In this document: positions 6,902 through 12,919 of the stretch, one piece after another
Layout: each line of letters opens with the position of its first letter
How positions within the stretch are numbered: the stretch's first letter is position 1
NCBI GenBank assembly: GCA_904419835.1
Contig: CAJFTA010000063.1
Span: 1-12,919 of the forward strand
Source: an uncultured Pseudoflavonifractor sp.
Lineage (GTDB): Bacteria > Bacillota > Clostridia > Oscillospirales > Oscillospiraceae
Length of the DNA: 12,919 nt
Direction of reading: 5' to 3'
The notes under the pieces: generated by a model
The model's database searches: none
Seen by the model: only the letters and a program-made list of their open reading frames with translations
What the model was told of the DNA's origin: nothing
Program-made: the position numbers and the translations under genes

Positions 6902-7484
6902 ACATATTGCGCTGGAAGAGCTCTTCGCCTTTGTCTACGACGACAGCATGGGGCCGGAGGCCATGGCCCGGGCCGCCCGGGTCAACGCCCATCTGCTCGG
7001 CTGCCCCGCCTGCCGGGACGCCTGCCAGGCCCTGCTGGACCTGCGGGAGTCGGCCTCCGCGCTGGCCCTCCGCCGCGCCGCCCAGGCCCGGCCCGGCGCG
7101 GTGGACCGCCTTCTGGAGGGGGCCGCCTGGTTCCGCCTGCGGATTCAGGACGCCGCCCGGAAGCTGCTGCTGGACGCCGCCCGGTTCGGCGACTGCGACT
7201 TCGGCCACCCCGTCCCCGTGGGGGCCCGCTCGGCCGGCGGCGGCTGCCCCGCCATGGATCAGCTGGTGGACAATGAGAACAGCTGCAACCGGTTCTCCGT
7301 CCGGGACGGCGCCCTCACCGTCCGGCTGGACGCGGAGGAGGTGTCCGCCCTTCACCCCACGGCGGTGCTTCTGCGGGAGGACGGCTCCCCCGCCGCCGTC
7401 CGGGAAATGACCCGGGACGGGCAGGCGTGGACCGCGGAGTTCCGCGGCCTGGAGGACGGCGCCTATGACCTGGCCGTCCTCTGA
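6894..7484 (+). CDS. Putative zinc-binding anti-sigma protein (soluble)
   Basis: This 196-residue protein starts at the ATG at 6894, 8 bases after GGAGG (6881-6885) and overlapping the end of the sigma gene. Its N-terminal helical part contains NAHLLGCPACRDAC, giving H33-x3-C37-x2-C40, the signature of zinc-binding anti-sigma domains, which normally wrap around a sigma factor and keep it from RNA polymerase. The order sigma then anti-sigma, with overlapping genes, fits that role. Unlike many such proteins it has no transmembrane segment. Residues about 130-196 (SVRDGALTVRLDAEEV... to DGAYDLAVL) look like a small beta-sandwich, and the end of this domain overlaps the start of the CHAT protease gene by 20 bases. 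Being cytoplasmic, it is a plausible inhibitor, adaptor or cleavage substrate of that protease. This is inference; no database match was available. Confidence 0.68.
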   Translation: MSEHIALEELFAFVYDDSMGPEAMARAARVNAHLLGCPACRDACQALLDLRESASALALRRAAQARPGAVDRLLEGAAWFRLRIQDAARKLLLDAARFGDCDFGHPVPVGARSAGGGCPAMDQLVDNENSCNRFSVRDGALTVRLDAEEVSALHPTAVLLREDGSPAAVREMTRDGQAWTAEFRGLEDGAYDLAVL

Positions 7485-10400
7485 CCCTGTCTCCCCCCGC
7501 CGCCTGACCGCCCTGCGGGATGAGGCTTTGGAGCAGGGGCACGCCCGGGCCGCCCTCCTGTTTCAGCTCCACCTGCTGGCCCTGGAGGACACCCCGGAGG
7601 AGCGGGACCGCCTGCTCTTTCTGCTGCCGGAGCACCTCCGGCAGCTGGAGAACGCCCCCGCCTGCGCGGACGTGCTGCTGTTCCTCTTCTCCCGCCGCCC
7701 CGGGCCGTGGCCGGCGCCCTCCTTCTCCTTCGGCACCGCCGCCCTGATGGAGATCGCCCTTCTCCTCCGGGAGGAGGCGGAGCGCTTTTCCCCCCGGGCG
7801 GCGGAGGCCCTGGCGGAACACATCAATCAGACCGTCTGGGAGGTCTACGGCGAGAGCACCTATGTATATGAGATGCTGGTGCTCTACGAGATTGTCCACT
7901 TCTATCAGGGACAGCCCGGAGCGCCGGTCATCTCCCTCTACCGGGATGTCCTGGAGGACTGCCTTGACACGCTGGCTCAGATTGACGGAGCCAGCGTGTC
8001 TGATCTGCTGCTGATTGTGGGGAACCTTCTGGGGGAGGACAGGTCCTGCCGGAGGGAGGCCAGGGGGCTGCTGGAGCGGTGCGTCGCCCTCCGGCAGGAA
8101 TACTTTGAGGAGTGCAGCCCCTTCCTGATGTCGGTCCGCTGTGGGCTGATGGAACTATGCTATGTCATGGGGGACGCGGGCGGCGCGCTGGAGGAGTTGG
8201 AGATTCTGCTCCGCCAGCCGGAGACCGAGCCCGCCCGGCCCCTTCTCTGCCACGCTCACCTGCTGGCGGCGGATCTCCTGCTGGACCGGCTGGACACCGC
8301 CGGCGTGGCGGAGCATCTCTGCCTGGCCGGGGAGCTGCTGGGGCGGCTGCCCGGAGAGACGGCGCAGGCCAGGCGGCTCAGCTTCCGGCTGGACACCGGC
8401 TGGGCCCGGTACTACTTCTCCAACGCGGAGGCGGACTCCGGCCTGAGCCAGATGGAGCTCCACGCCAAGCGGGCCTACCTGCTGGCCCGGCAGGAGGGGT
8501 ACGGCGGGGAGGACACCCTGGCCGCCATCAACAACCTGCTCTACCCCCTGGCCTACTCCTCCCAGGACGGCGAGGTCGTCCGTCTGCTCCAGGAGGCGGC
8601 CGCCCTGATAGACGCGCGGGGGCTCCACCACACCCGGGCGGCCGCCATTTTGGGTGTCACCGCCAGTATGTTCGGCCTGGAGGAGCTTCTCCCCCCTGGC
8701 GTGGCAGGCCCCATCAACGACCTCTCCCGCTCGGAAAACGACGGGGTGCTCCGCTTCTGGGCCCTTTTTCACAGCGCCGACTCCCAGCTCCGGGACGGCC
8801 GGCCCTCCCCGGAGCAGCTGGAGCAGATCCGCGCCGCCCTGGACCGCTGCCAGGCACTGCTGGACCAGCTCCGCCCCGGGGTTACCTCCGCCTCCATTTC
8901 CCTCAAGCGGGCCAGGGCCCTGCTGGCGCTCCGACAGGGGGACGGGGACGCCGCCCGGCGCTGGACCCGCTCCGCCCTGGAGGACGCCCGGACCCACCAG
9001 GAGCTCCACCCCCAGGGCATGCTCTTCAGCACGGTTCTGCCCCTGCTCCCCTTCCTCCCCGACCTGCTGGACGGGGACGCCCTTCAGGCCCTGCTGGACC
9101 AGCTGGCCCGGGGCATGGACAGCCGCGTCCGCCGCATTCTGGACTGCCGGGATGAGGAGTATATCCTCAACTCCCTGTGGTCCAACACCGTGGTCCTCAA
9201 CTTCACCCTGGCCCTGGCTGACCGGGGGATTGTCACCTGGGGGCCAGACCGGCTCTACGAGCTCATCATCAACGGCAAGGCCGTCTACTCCCGGCTGCTG
9301 CGCATCAGCCGCAGGCGGCGGGAGGCCCACCCGGAGGACGAGCCCGTCTACCGCCGGATTGACCGCCTGCGGGCGGAGATCCTGGACGGGAAGGTGGAGG
9401 AGCTGCTCCGGGGCGTCCCCCGGGACGTCTCCGGCCCGGAGGAGGAGAAGCGCCTGCTGGAGCTCTCCCTGGCGGGAAGCCTGCCGGACGCCTTCCGGTG
9501 GATCTCCTGCCGGGAGATTTGCCGCCGCCTGCCGCCCGGCGCCGCGCTGGTGGATTACTACGCCTACCCCGCCAACCTCTCCGGCCAGCTGCTGCTGGAG
9601 GATATGCGGTACGCGGTCTTTGTGCTCTTCCGCCGGGCGGACGGGACGCCATGCCTCCGCCGCCTGCCCTCCGTGAACTTCCTCCGGGTGCGGCGGGCCC
9701 TCCTCTCCCTGACCGACAGCCTGTCCGCCCGGGCCGGCATCTTATTCTGCCGGACCCTGCACCGGCTGCTTGTCCAGCCGGCGGAGTCTCTCCTCGGCCC
9801 GGAGGTGGACACCCTCTTCCTCTCCCCGGACGGGGACCTGCCCAAGCTGCCCTTCGGCCTTCTCTGCCGGGCGCCGGATTCCTTTCTCTGCGACCGGTAC
9901 AGCCTGGTCTATCTGGAGAGCGCCCGGGACCTGAAGCCGGACCAGGTCATCGACCCGGCGGGCCGGGAGGCCCTGGTCATGGGTAACCCGGACTTCTCCC
10001 TCACCCCGGCGGACCCGGCCCAGCGCTCTCCCGGCCCGGTGGGCAGTCTGGTGGAAAAGGTGCCCTTCACCAAGCTGGAGGCCCAGATGGTGGCGGAAAA
10101 GACCGGCGCCCCGCCCCTGATGCGGCGGAGGGCGGACAAGCACGCCCTCCAGGACTGCCGCGCCTCCATCATCCACATCGCCACCCACGGGGCCTTTTTC
10201 AGCGACCGGGAGGAGGACGGCCAGGTCTATGAGTACTCCCCCAACCCCATGCGCCGGGCCTGCCTCTACTTCGCCGGGGTCAACGACTGGCTCCTCACCG
10301 GGAAGGCGGACCCGGTGCTGGGCAACGGCGTGCTCACCGCCGAGGAGCTGTGCCACTGCCGGATGGCTCCGCCCGACCTGGTGGTCCTGTCTGCCTGCTT

Positions 10401-10767
10401 CAGCGGTATGGGAGACGTCCGCCAGGGCAGCGGCATCGTGGGGTTCCAGACCGCCTTCAAGGTCCAGGGGGCCAGGGCCATGCTCCTGTCCATCTGGGAG
10501 GCGGACGACTTCGCCTCCCTGGTGCTGATGGACCGGTTTTATGACAACCTCTCCTCCATGCCCGCCGGGCAGGCCCTCCGGGCGGCCCAGCGGTACCTGC
10601 GCACGGCCACCATCGCGGACCTGACCGAAGCGGGCTGGTTCGACCCCCGCCGCCTCCGCCGCATCGGCCTGGTGGCGGAGGACATGCGCAGGATGTCCCG
10701 CCTCAGCCCCGCCCACCGCCCCTTTGCCTCTCTCCGCTGCTGGGGCGGCTATATTCTCTACGAATAA
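7465..10767 (+). CDS. Helical-repeat (TPR-like) CHAT-domain caspase-like protease
   Basis: This 1100-residue protein has about 670 residues of Leu/Ala-rich helical hairpins of TPR-like character, then a CHAT domain (about 680-1100). CHAT domains are caspase/separase-clan cysteine peptidases. The domain opens with LPPGAALVDYYAY and has SIIHIATHGAFF, with predicted catalytic His908. It also has VVLSACFSGMGDVRQGSGIVGFQTAFKVQGA, with predicted nucleophile Cys978. Both dyad residues and surrounding glycines are intact, so an active peptidase is expected. Non-canonical repeats of this kind often sense a ligand or partner and hold the protease off. The ATG at 7465 lies 9 bases after GGAGG (7451-7455) and overlaps the anti-sigma gene by 20 bases, implying coupled translation. 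Analogous TPR-CHAT proteins (Csx29) cleave a sigma inhibitor in type III-E CRISPR systems. No CRISPR component is seen here, and the substrate is unknown. Confidence 0.9.
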   Translation: MTWPSSDPVSPRRLTALRDEALEQGHARAALLFQLHLLALEDTPEERDRLLFLLPEHLRQLENAPACADVLLFLFSRRPGPWPAPSFSFGTAALMEIALLLREEAERFSPRAAEALAEHINQTVWEVYGESTYVYEMLVLYEIVHFYQGQPGAPVISLYRDVLEDCLDTLAQIDGASVSDLLLIVGNLLGEDRSCRREARGLLERCVALRQEYFEECSPFLMSVRCGLMELCYVMGDAGGALEELEILLRQPETEPARPLLCHAHLLAADLLLDRLDTAGVAEHLCLAGELLGRLPGETAQARRLSFRLDTGWARYYFSNAEADSGLSQMELHAKRAYLLARQEGYGGEDTLAAINNLLYPLAYSSQDGEVVRLLQEAAALIDARGLHHTRAAAILGVTASMFGLEELLPPGVAGPINDLSRSENDGVLRFWALFHSADSQLRDGRPSPEQLEQIRAALDRCQALLDQLRPGVTSASISLKRARALLALRQGDGDAARRWTRSALEDARTHQELHPQGMLFSTVLPLLPFLPDLLDGDALQALLDQLARGMDSRVRRILDCRDEEYILNSLWSNTVVLNFTLALADRGIVTWGPDRLYELIINGKAVYSRLLRISRRRREAHPEDEPVYRRIDRLRAEILDGKVEELLRGVPRDVSGPEEEKRLLELSLAGSLPDAFRWISCREICRRLPPGAALVDYYAYPANLSGQLLLEDMRYAVFVLFRRADGTPCLRRLPSVNFLRVRRALLSLTDSLSARAGILFCRTLHRLLVQPAESLLGPEVDTLFLSPDGDLPKLPFGLLCRAPDSFLCDRYSLVYLESARDLKPDQVIDPAGREALVMGNPDFSLTPADPAQRSPGPVGSLVEKVPFTKLEAQMVAEKTGAPPLMRRRADKHALQDCRASIIHIATHGAFFSDREEDGQVYEYSPNPMRRACLYFAGVNDWLLTGKADPVLGNGVLTAEELCHCRMAPPDLVVLSACFSGMGDVRQGSGIVGFQTAFKVQGARAMLLSIWEADDFASLVLMDRFYDNLSSMPAGQALRAAQRYLRTATIADLTEAGWFDPRRLRRIGLVAEDMRRMSRLSPAHRPFASLRCWGGYILYE

Positions 10768-10800
10768 CGGTCTTTTTTTCTGTCTCTGCCGTGACAATCT

Positions 10801-10859
10801 CCTCCCTGCTCTGTTTTATTGGGCAAACAGGCTCAAAACAGAGACAGGGAGGATTTTTT
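10801..10859 (+). promoter_or_regulatory. Hairpin that is terminator-like and masks the next gene's ribosome binding site
   Basis: Arms 10801-10817 and 10835-10852 pair over 17 bp with one bulged A (10844), leaving a 17-nt loop. The 3' arm contains GGGAGG (10847-10852), the Shine-Dalgarno of the ATG at 10860, and is followed by T6 (10854-10859). The structure thus fits an intrinsic terminator for the CHAT operon and also a device hiding the ribosome binding site of the downstream gene. Either would set its expression below that of the upstream genes, or make it conditional. Confidence 0.7.
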
Positions 10860-11771
10860 ATGATGGAACACACTGCTTCTTTTCCTTTGAATGAGCGGGA
10901 GCCGGGCGCGGAGGCCCCGGGGTCCGTGGGCGTGGACGGCGGAGAACTCTACCCCATCCGGGAAGGCACGGAGGAGGATGGCGGGGAACTGGATTTCCTG
11001 CTCCCGGACGAATTGCTGGCGTTTGCCGATGATGAGGACTGGGACGGCGCCGGCGCCGGGGACGGCATCGGCGAGGACGGCGACGACGATGATGATAGCG
11101 ACGATGATGATAGCGACGGCGAGGACGAGGACGACGACCTGGAACTCGACGAACTGCTGGAAATGATCTCCCGCCATGAGAGTTCGCAGGATGTCGCCTT
11201 ACGCCGGGTGCAGTCCGAGATTCAGAGGGAGCTGGACCGCCGCAAATACCACTATATCGCGGGAGAAATCGACGGCGATCCGGTCTTTTTCGTCCCATCC
11301 CTGGGCTTCCACGCCGCCCACTTTGACCTCTCCATCACAATGGAGCGCGCGCCGCAGTGCTGCGTACAGTTTAAGGTGGTGCCGCCCATCCTCTGCGGGG
11401 CAGAGATGGCCCCGGCCCTGCTGCTGCGCTTTGCCGAGCTCAACCGGTGTATGCGCTATTTCGGCTGGAGGTACGATGCCGGCTACCATGAGATCAGCCT
11501 GTGCCAGACCGTCCCCTTCTGGGATAAGGCGCTGTCCGGCGGCGTTCTCTCCCATCTTCTGGACGCCGCCCTCTACCTGCCCCTGGACGCCTTTGCCGAG
11601 CTGGAATGGCTGTCCACCGGCATCATCAACGCCCCGGTGCAGGAGAAAAAGCGGGCCGAGATGGCGGAATTTCTCCAGCGGCTGGAGGAGGGCGGTCCCT
11701 GCCTGTCCCCCCGCGCCCTCCAGCGCCTGCGGGACGGGCTGGACGCGGCGGCGCCCCGGGAAGAGGGCTGA
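10860..11771 (+). CDS. Acidic YbjN-like protein of unknown function
   Basis: This is a 303-residue protein read from tandem ATGs at 10860/10863; SD GGGAGG at 10847-10852 supports these over the in-frame GTG at 10791. The first 60 residues look disordered and acidic. Residues about 61-100 form an Asp/Glu-rich tract with two DDDDS units. From about 105 there is a folded alpha/beta domain: RKYHYIAGEIDGDPVFFVPSL, a beta-rich stretch, then APALLLRFAELNRCMRYFGWRYD and a helical tail. The layout with a central NR-like motif resembles YbjN / type III secretion chaperone-like folds, which act as protein-binding or chaperone modules. I hold this assignment at moderate confidence. It lies 92 bases after the CHAT gene in the same direction, behind the masking hairpin. 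It may be a chaperone, adaptor or substrate of the proteases nearby. Confidence 0.7.
   Translation: MMEHTASFPLNEREPGAEAPGSVGVDGGELYPIREGTEEDGGELDFLLPDELLAFADDEDWDGAGAGDGIGEDGDDDDDSDDDDSDGEDEDDDLELDELLEMISRHESSQDVALRRVQSEIQRELDRRKYHYIAGEIDGDPVFFVPSLGFHAAHFDLSITMERAPQCCVQFKVVPPILCGAEMAPALLLRFAELNRCMRYFGWRYDAGYHEISLCQTVPFWDKALSGGVLSHLLDAALYLPLDAFAELEWLSTGIINAPVQEKKRAEMAEFLQRLEEGGPCLSPRALQRLRDGLDAAAPREEG
11085..11114 (+). repeat. Two exact tandem 15-bp units coding for DDDDS
   Basis: The unit GACGATGATGATAGC occurs twice back to back inside the acidic tract of the YbjN-like gene, in frame (residues 76-85). Gain or loss of a unit would change the tract by five residues without a frameshift. Confidence 0.9.
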
Positions 11772-11793
11772 TTCGATATAAAAAATGCCGTTA

Positions 11794-11904
11794 CTTTCGC
11801 GCCGCACAGCGGCGCAAAAGTCCCCGCTCCGCTCTCCGGAAGCCTTGCTGTGCAAGGCTTCCGGGGCATTCGATTCCACGCGAGGCGGGCGGCTGCCCCC
11901 TCGC
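11794..11904. repeat. Palindrome-rich intergenic stretch
   Basis: The 246-bp gap between the YbjN-like gene and the methyltransferase holds several inverted repeats besides its terminator. One has arms 11799-11805/11809-11815 (7 bp, extended by 11794-11797/11817-11820 past one mismatch). Another has 11836-11848/11852-11864, a perfect 13 bp with a 3-nt loop. A weaker 6-bp pair is at 11880-11885/11899-11904. There is no reading frame with support. It looks like a dispersed intergenic palindromic repeat unit, but only one copy is in view. Confidence 0.6.
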
Positions 11905-11959
11905 GCTCCCCGCCCCGATAAAGGCCGATTCTGAGCAACCGAGGCTTTTCCACACGCTG

Positions 11960-11998
11960 AAAAATTGCCGGACAGCTGTGTGCTGTCCGGCAATTTTT
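11960..11998. terminator. Bidirectional intrinsic terminator
   Basis: A perfect 17-bp stem (11960-11976/11982-11998) with a 5-nt loop has A5 at its left end and T5 at its right end, so a U-run results in either direction. It lies between the convergent YbjN-like gene and the methyltransferase and can end both transcripts. Confidence 0.92.
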
Positions 11999-12017
11999 AT
12001 GTTTATGCAGATAAAAA

Positions 12018-12725
12018 TCAGGCTTTCCTGCCCAGATAGACCAGCTGAGTGCAGCGCTGGATTCCGGTGCGGGCGCAGCGCTCCTGAATGCTCCTGGCCT
12101 CGGCCAGCAGCTGTTCGTACTCCGGTTTGCCCGCAGCCTTCTTCTCCACGGCGGAGACCAGCTTGGCGTTTTTGCCCTCCAGCTTCTTGTCCATCTCCGG
12201 CTCCTCCAGCAGGTCCACAGTCCGCACGTCGGTGAGGGGCAGGGGGCTGAGGATATCGACGATCTCCTGCCGGTTCCAGGTGGGGCGCTGGAAGCCGCCG
12301 GAGAGCATGTCCAGCTTGGCCTCCAGGGTGTGCTGGAGGAAGTGGGTCTGCTGGGCCTCATTCTGATTGTCCGAGTACATCTCGTTGACCAGGAACCAGC
12401 CGCCGGGCCTGAGCACACGCAGCATCTCCCGGAGAACCGCATCGTAGTCCTCGATGTGGTGCAGGGTGTTGGAGATGGCCACCAGCTCAAAGCTGTCGTC
12501 CGGGAAGTCCATGCGGGCGCCCTCGCCCTGGACAAAGGTGATGCCCTTGCCGCCGTTCTTCTCCCTGGCCTCCTCCACGGTCTTGGGGTCGCACTCCAGG
12601 CCGATGACCTCGGAGCCCTCGGGCATGGCCTCCACCAGGGTGAAGGCGAACTCGCCGAACCGGGTGCCCACATCCAGGGCCTTGCCCGGCTTGAGCCCGG
12701 GCAGATATTCTTTCAGATGCAGCAT
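12018..12725 (-). CDS. Class I SAM-dependent methyltransferase
   Basis: This 235-residue protein has a Rossmann-type methyltransferase core. Motif I is ALDVGTRFGEF (16-26), a slightly unusual form of DxGxGxG. The acidic residue after strand 2 is E44 in IGLECD, and motif II/III-like DFPDDSFELVAISNTLHHIED lies near 73-93, with LRVLRPGGW at 102-110. This is the Methyltransf_11/25 type, acting on small molecules or unknown substrates. The C-terminal third is helical and charged and probably shapes the substrate site. The start is the ATG at 12725-12723, with GAAGGA 10 bases upstream. It is about 97 bases downstream of the glutamate synthase-like gene, on the same strand, with a hairpin between them. 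No context points to a specific substrate. Confidence 0.88.
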   Translation of the reverse strand: MLHLKEYLPGLKPGKALDVGTRFGEFAFTLVEAMPEGSEVIGLECDPKTVEEAREKNGGKGITFVQGEGARMDFPDDSFELVAISNTLHHIEDYDAVLREMLRVLRPGGWFLVNEMYSDNQNEAQQTHFLQHTLEAKLDMLSGGFQRPTWNRQEIVDILSPLPLTDVRTVDLLEEPEMDKKLEGKNAKLVSAVEKKAAGKPEYEQLLAEARSIQERCARTGIQRCTQLVYLGRKA

Positions 12726-12768
12726 GACTGGAATTTCCTTCTTTCTGGCTGTTTATCCGTATTTCCCA

Positions 12769-12807
12769 GGCGGCGGACAGCTTGGAGAGAGCACGCTGTC
12801 CGCCGCC
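12769..12807 (-). terminator. Hairpin between the GltA-like gene and the methyltransferase
   Basis: A perfect 13-bp GC-rich stem (12769-12781/12795-12807) with a 13-nt loop lies 14 bases after the stop of the GltA-like gene on the minus strand. No T-run follows in the direction of transcription, so it is a weak terminator or an mRNA 3'-end stabiliser; partial read-through to the methyltransferase is possible. Confidence 0.55.
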
Positions 12808-12821
12808 CGGATTCGATTGCC

Positions 12822-12919
12822 TTACTTGGAGAGGTAGGCGTGGATCTGCTCGGCGCCCTTCTTGCCCGCGCCCATGGCCAGGATGACGGTGGCCGCGCCG
12901 GTCACCGCGTCGCCGCCGG
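12822..12919 (-). CDS. gltA: C-terminus of glutamate synthase small subunit-like oxidoreductase (partial)
   Basis: Only the last 31 codons are present, ending in TAA at 12824-12822; the gene continues past the right edge. They contain GGDAVTGAATVILAMGAGKK, the conserved FAD/NAD(P)-binding C-terminal signature of the NADPH-dependent glutamate synthase small subunit. That flavoprotein passes electrons from NADPH for glutamate formation from glutamine and 2-oxoglutarate. The closely related NfnB/SudA-type subunit of electron-bifurcating transhydrogenases has almost the same C-terminus in Clostridia, so the symbol is a best guess within that family. Confidence 0.8.
   Translation of the reverse strand, partial: GGDAVTGAATVILAMGAGKKGAEQIHAYLSK

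Noticed and set aside
10791..10859. GTG at 10791 as start of the YbjN-like gene
   Set aside because: There is no Shine-Dalgarno before it and the added residues fall in the terminator-like hairpin. The ATG at 10860 has GGGAGG at proper distance.
1..12919. CRISPR array or Cas genes to match the Craspase-like layout
   Set aside because: No regularly spaced direct repeats and no Cas-like proteins are present in the window; the likeness is limited to the sigma/CHAT pairing.

Overview
The window looks like chromosomal DNA of a high-GC anaerobic Firmicute, most likely an Oscillospiraceae/Flavonifractor-like gut Clostridium. That placement is inferred from GC-rich codon use, strong GGAGG-type ribosome binding sites, a sigma-A promoter with the Gram-positive look, and the kinds of genes present. 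No rRNA, tRNA or CRISPR array was seen.

Left end (1 to about 1950): the right-hand end of an integrated mobile element. An AT-richer stretch of nested perfect palindromes (31-194) leads to a 37-residue small ORF. That ORF overlaps, by ATGA, a complete large serine recombinase gene (385-1920). The recombinase stops right at the junction with a chromosomal gene of the PRK06851-type P-loop ATPase family. Only the last ~270 codons of that gene remain (about 1951-2766); its N-terminal part with the Walker A motif is missing. I read this as insertion of the element into that gene, with the other half presumably at the far end of the element, left of this window. A strong bidirectional terminator (2774-2813) closes the gene.

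Centre (2823-11771): a compact two-operon locus that I consider the main interest. Leftward: a Lon-like AAA+ protein whose protease domain keeps the serine but has no visible catalytic lysine, followed 3 bases later by a five-TM membrane protein with a predicted extracellular HExxH zinc-peptidase domain. Rightward, from a good sigma-A promoter at 6014-6042: an ECF-like sigma factor, a small protein with an H-x3-C-x2-C zinc anti-sigma motif, and an 1100-residue helical-repeat plus CHAT (caspase-like) protease with His/Cys dyad, all with overlapping reading frames. After a hairpin that is both terminator-like and able to hide a ribosome binding site comes an acidic, YbjN-like protein. Sigma factor + anti-sigma + CHAT protease + Lon-like ATPase recalls, in parts, the type III-E Craspase (TPR-CHAT/Csx30/sigma) and the CalpL-CalpT-CalpS (SAVED-Lon/anti-sigma/sigma) signalling systems, but with neither a CRISPR array nor a SAVED domain in view. 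A protease-triggered transcriptional switch is the working hypothesis.

Right end (11772-12919): a palindrome-rich intergenic stretch, a strong bidirectional terminator, a leftward class I SAM-dependent methyltransferase, and the last 31 codons of a leftward gene matching the C-terminus of the glutamate synthase small subunit (GltA/GltD-like oxidoreductase).
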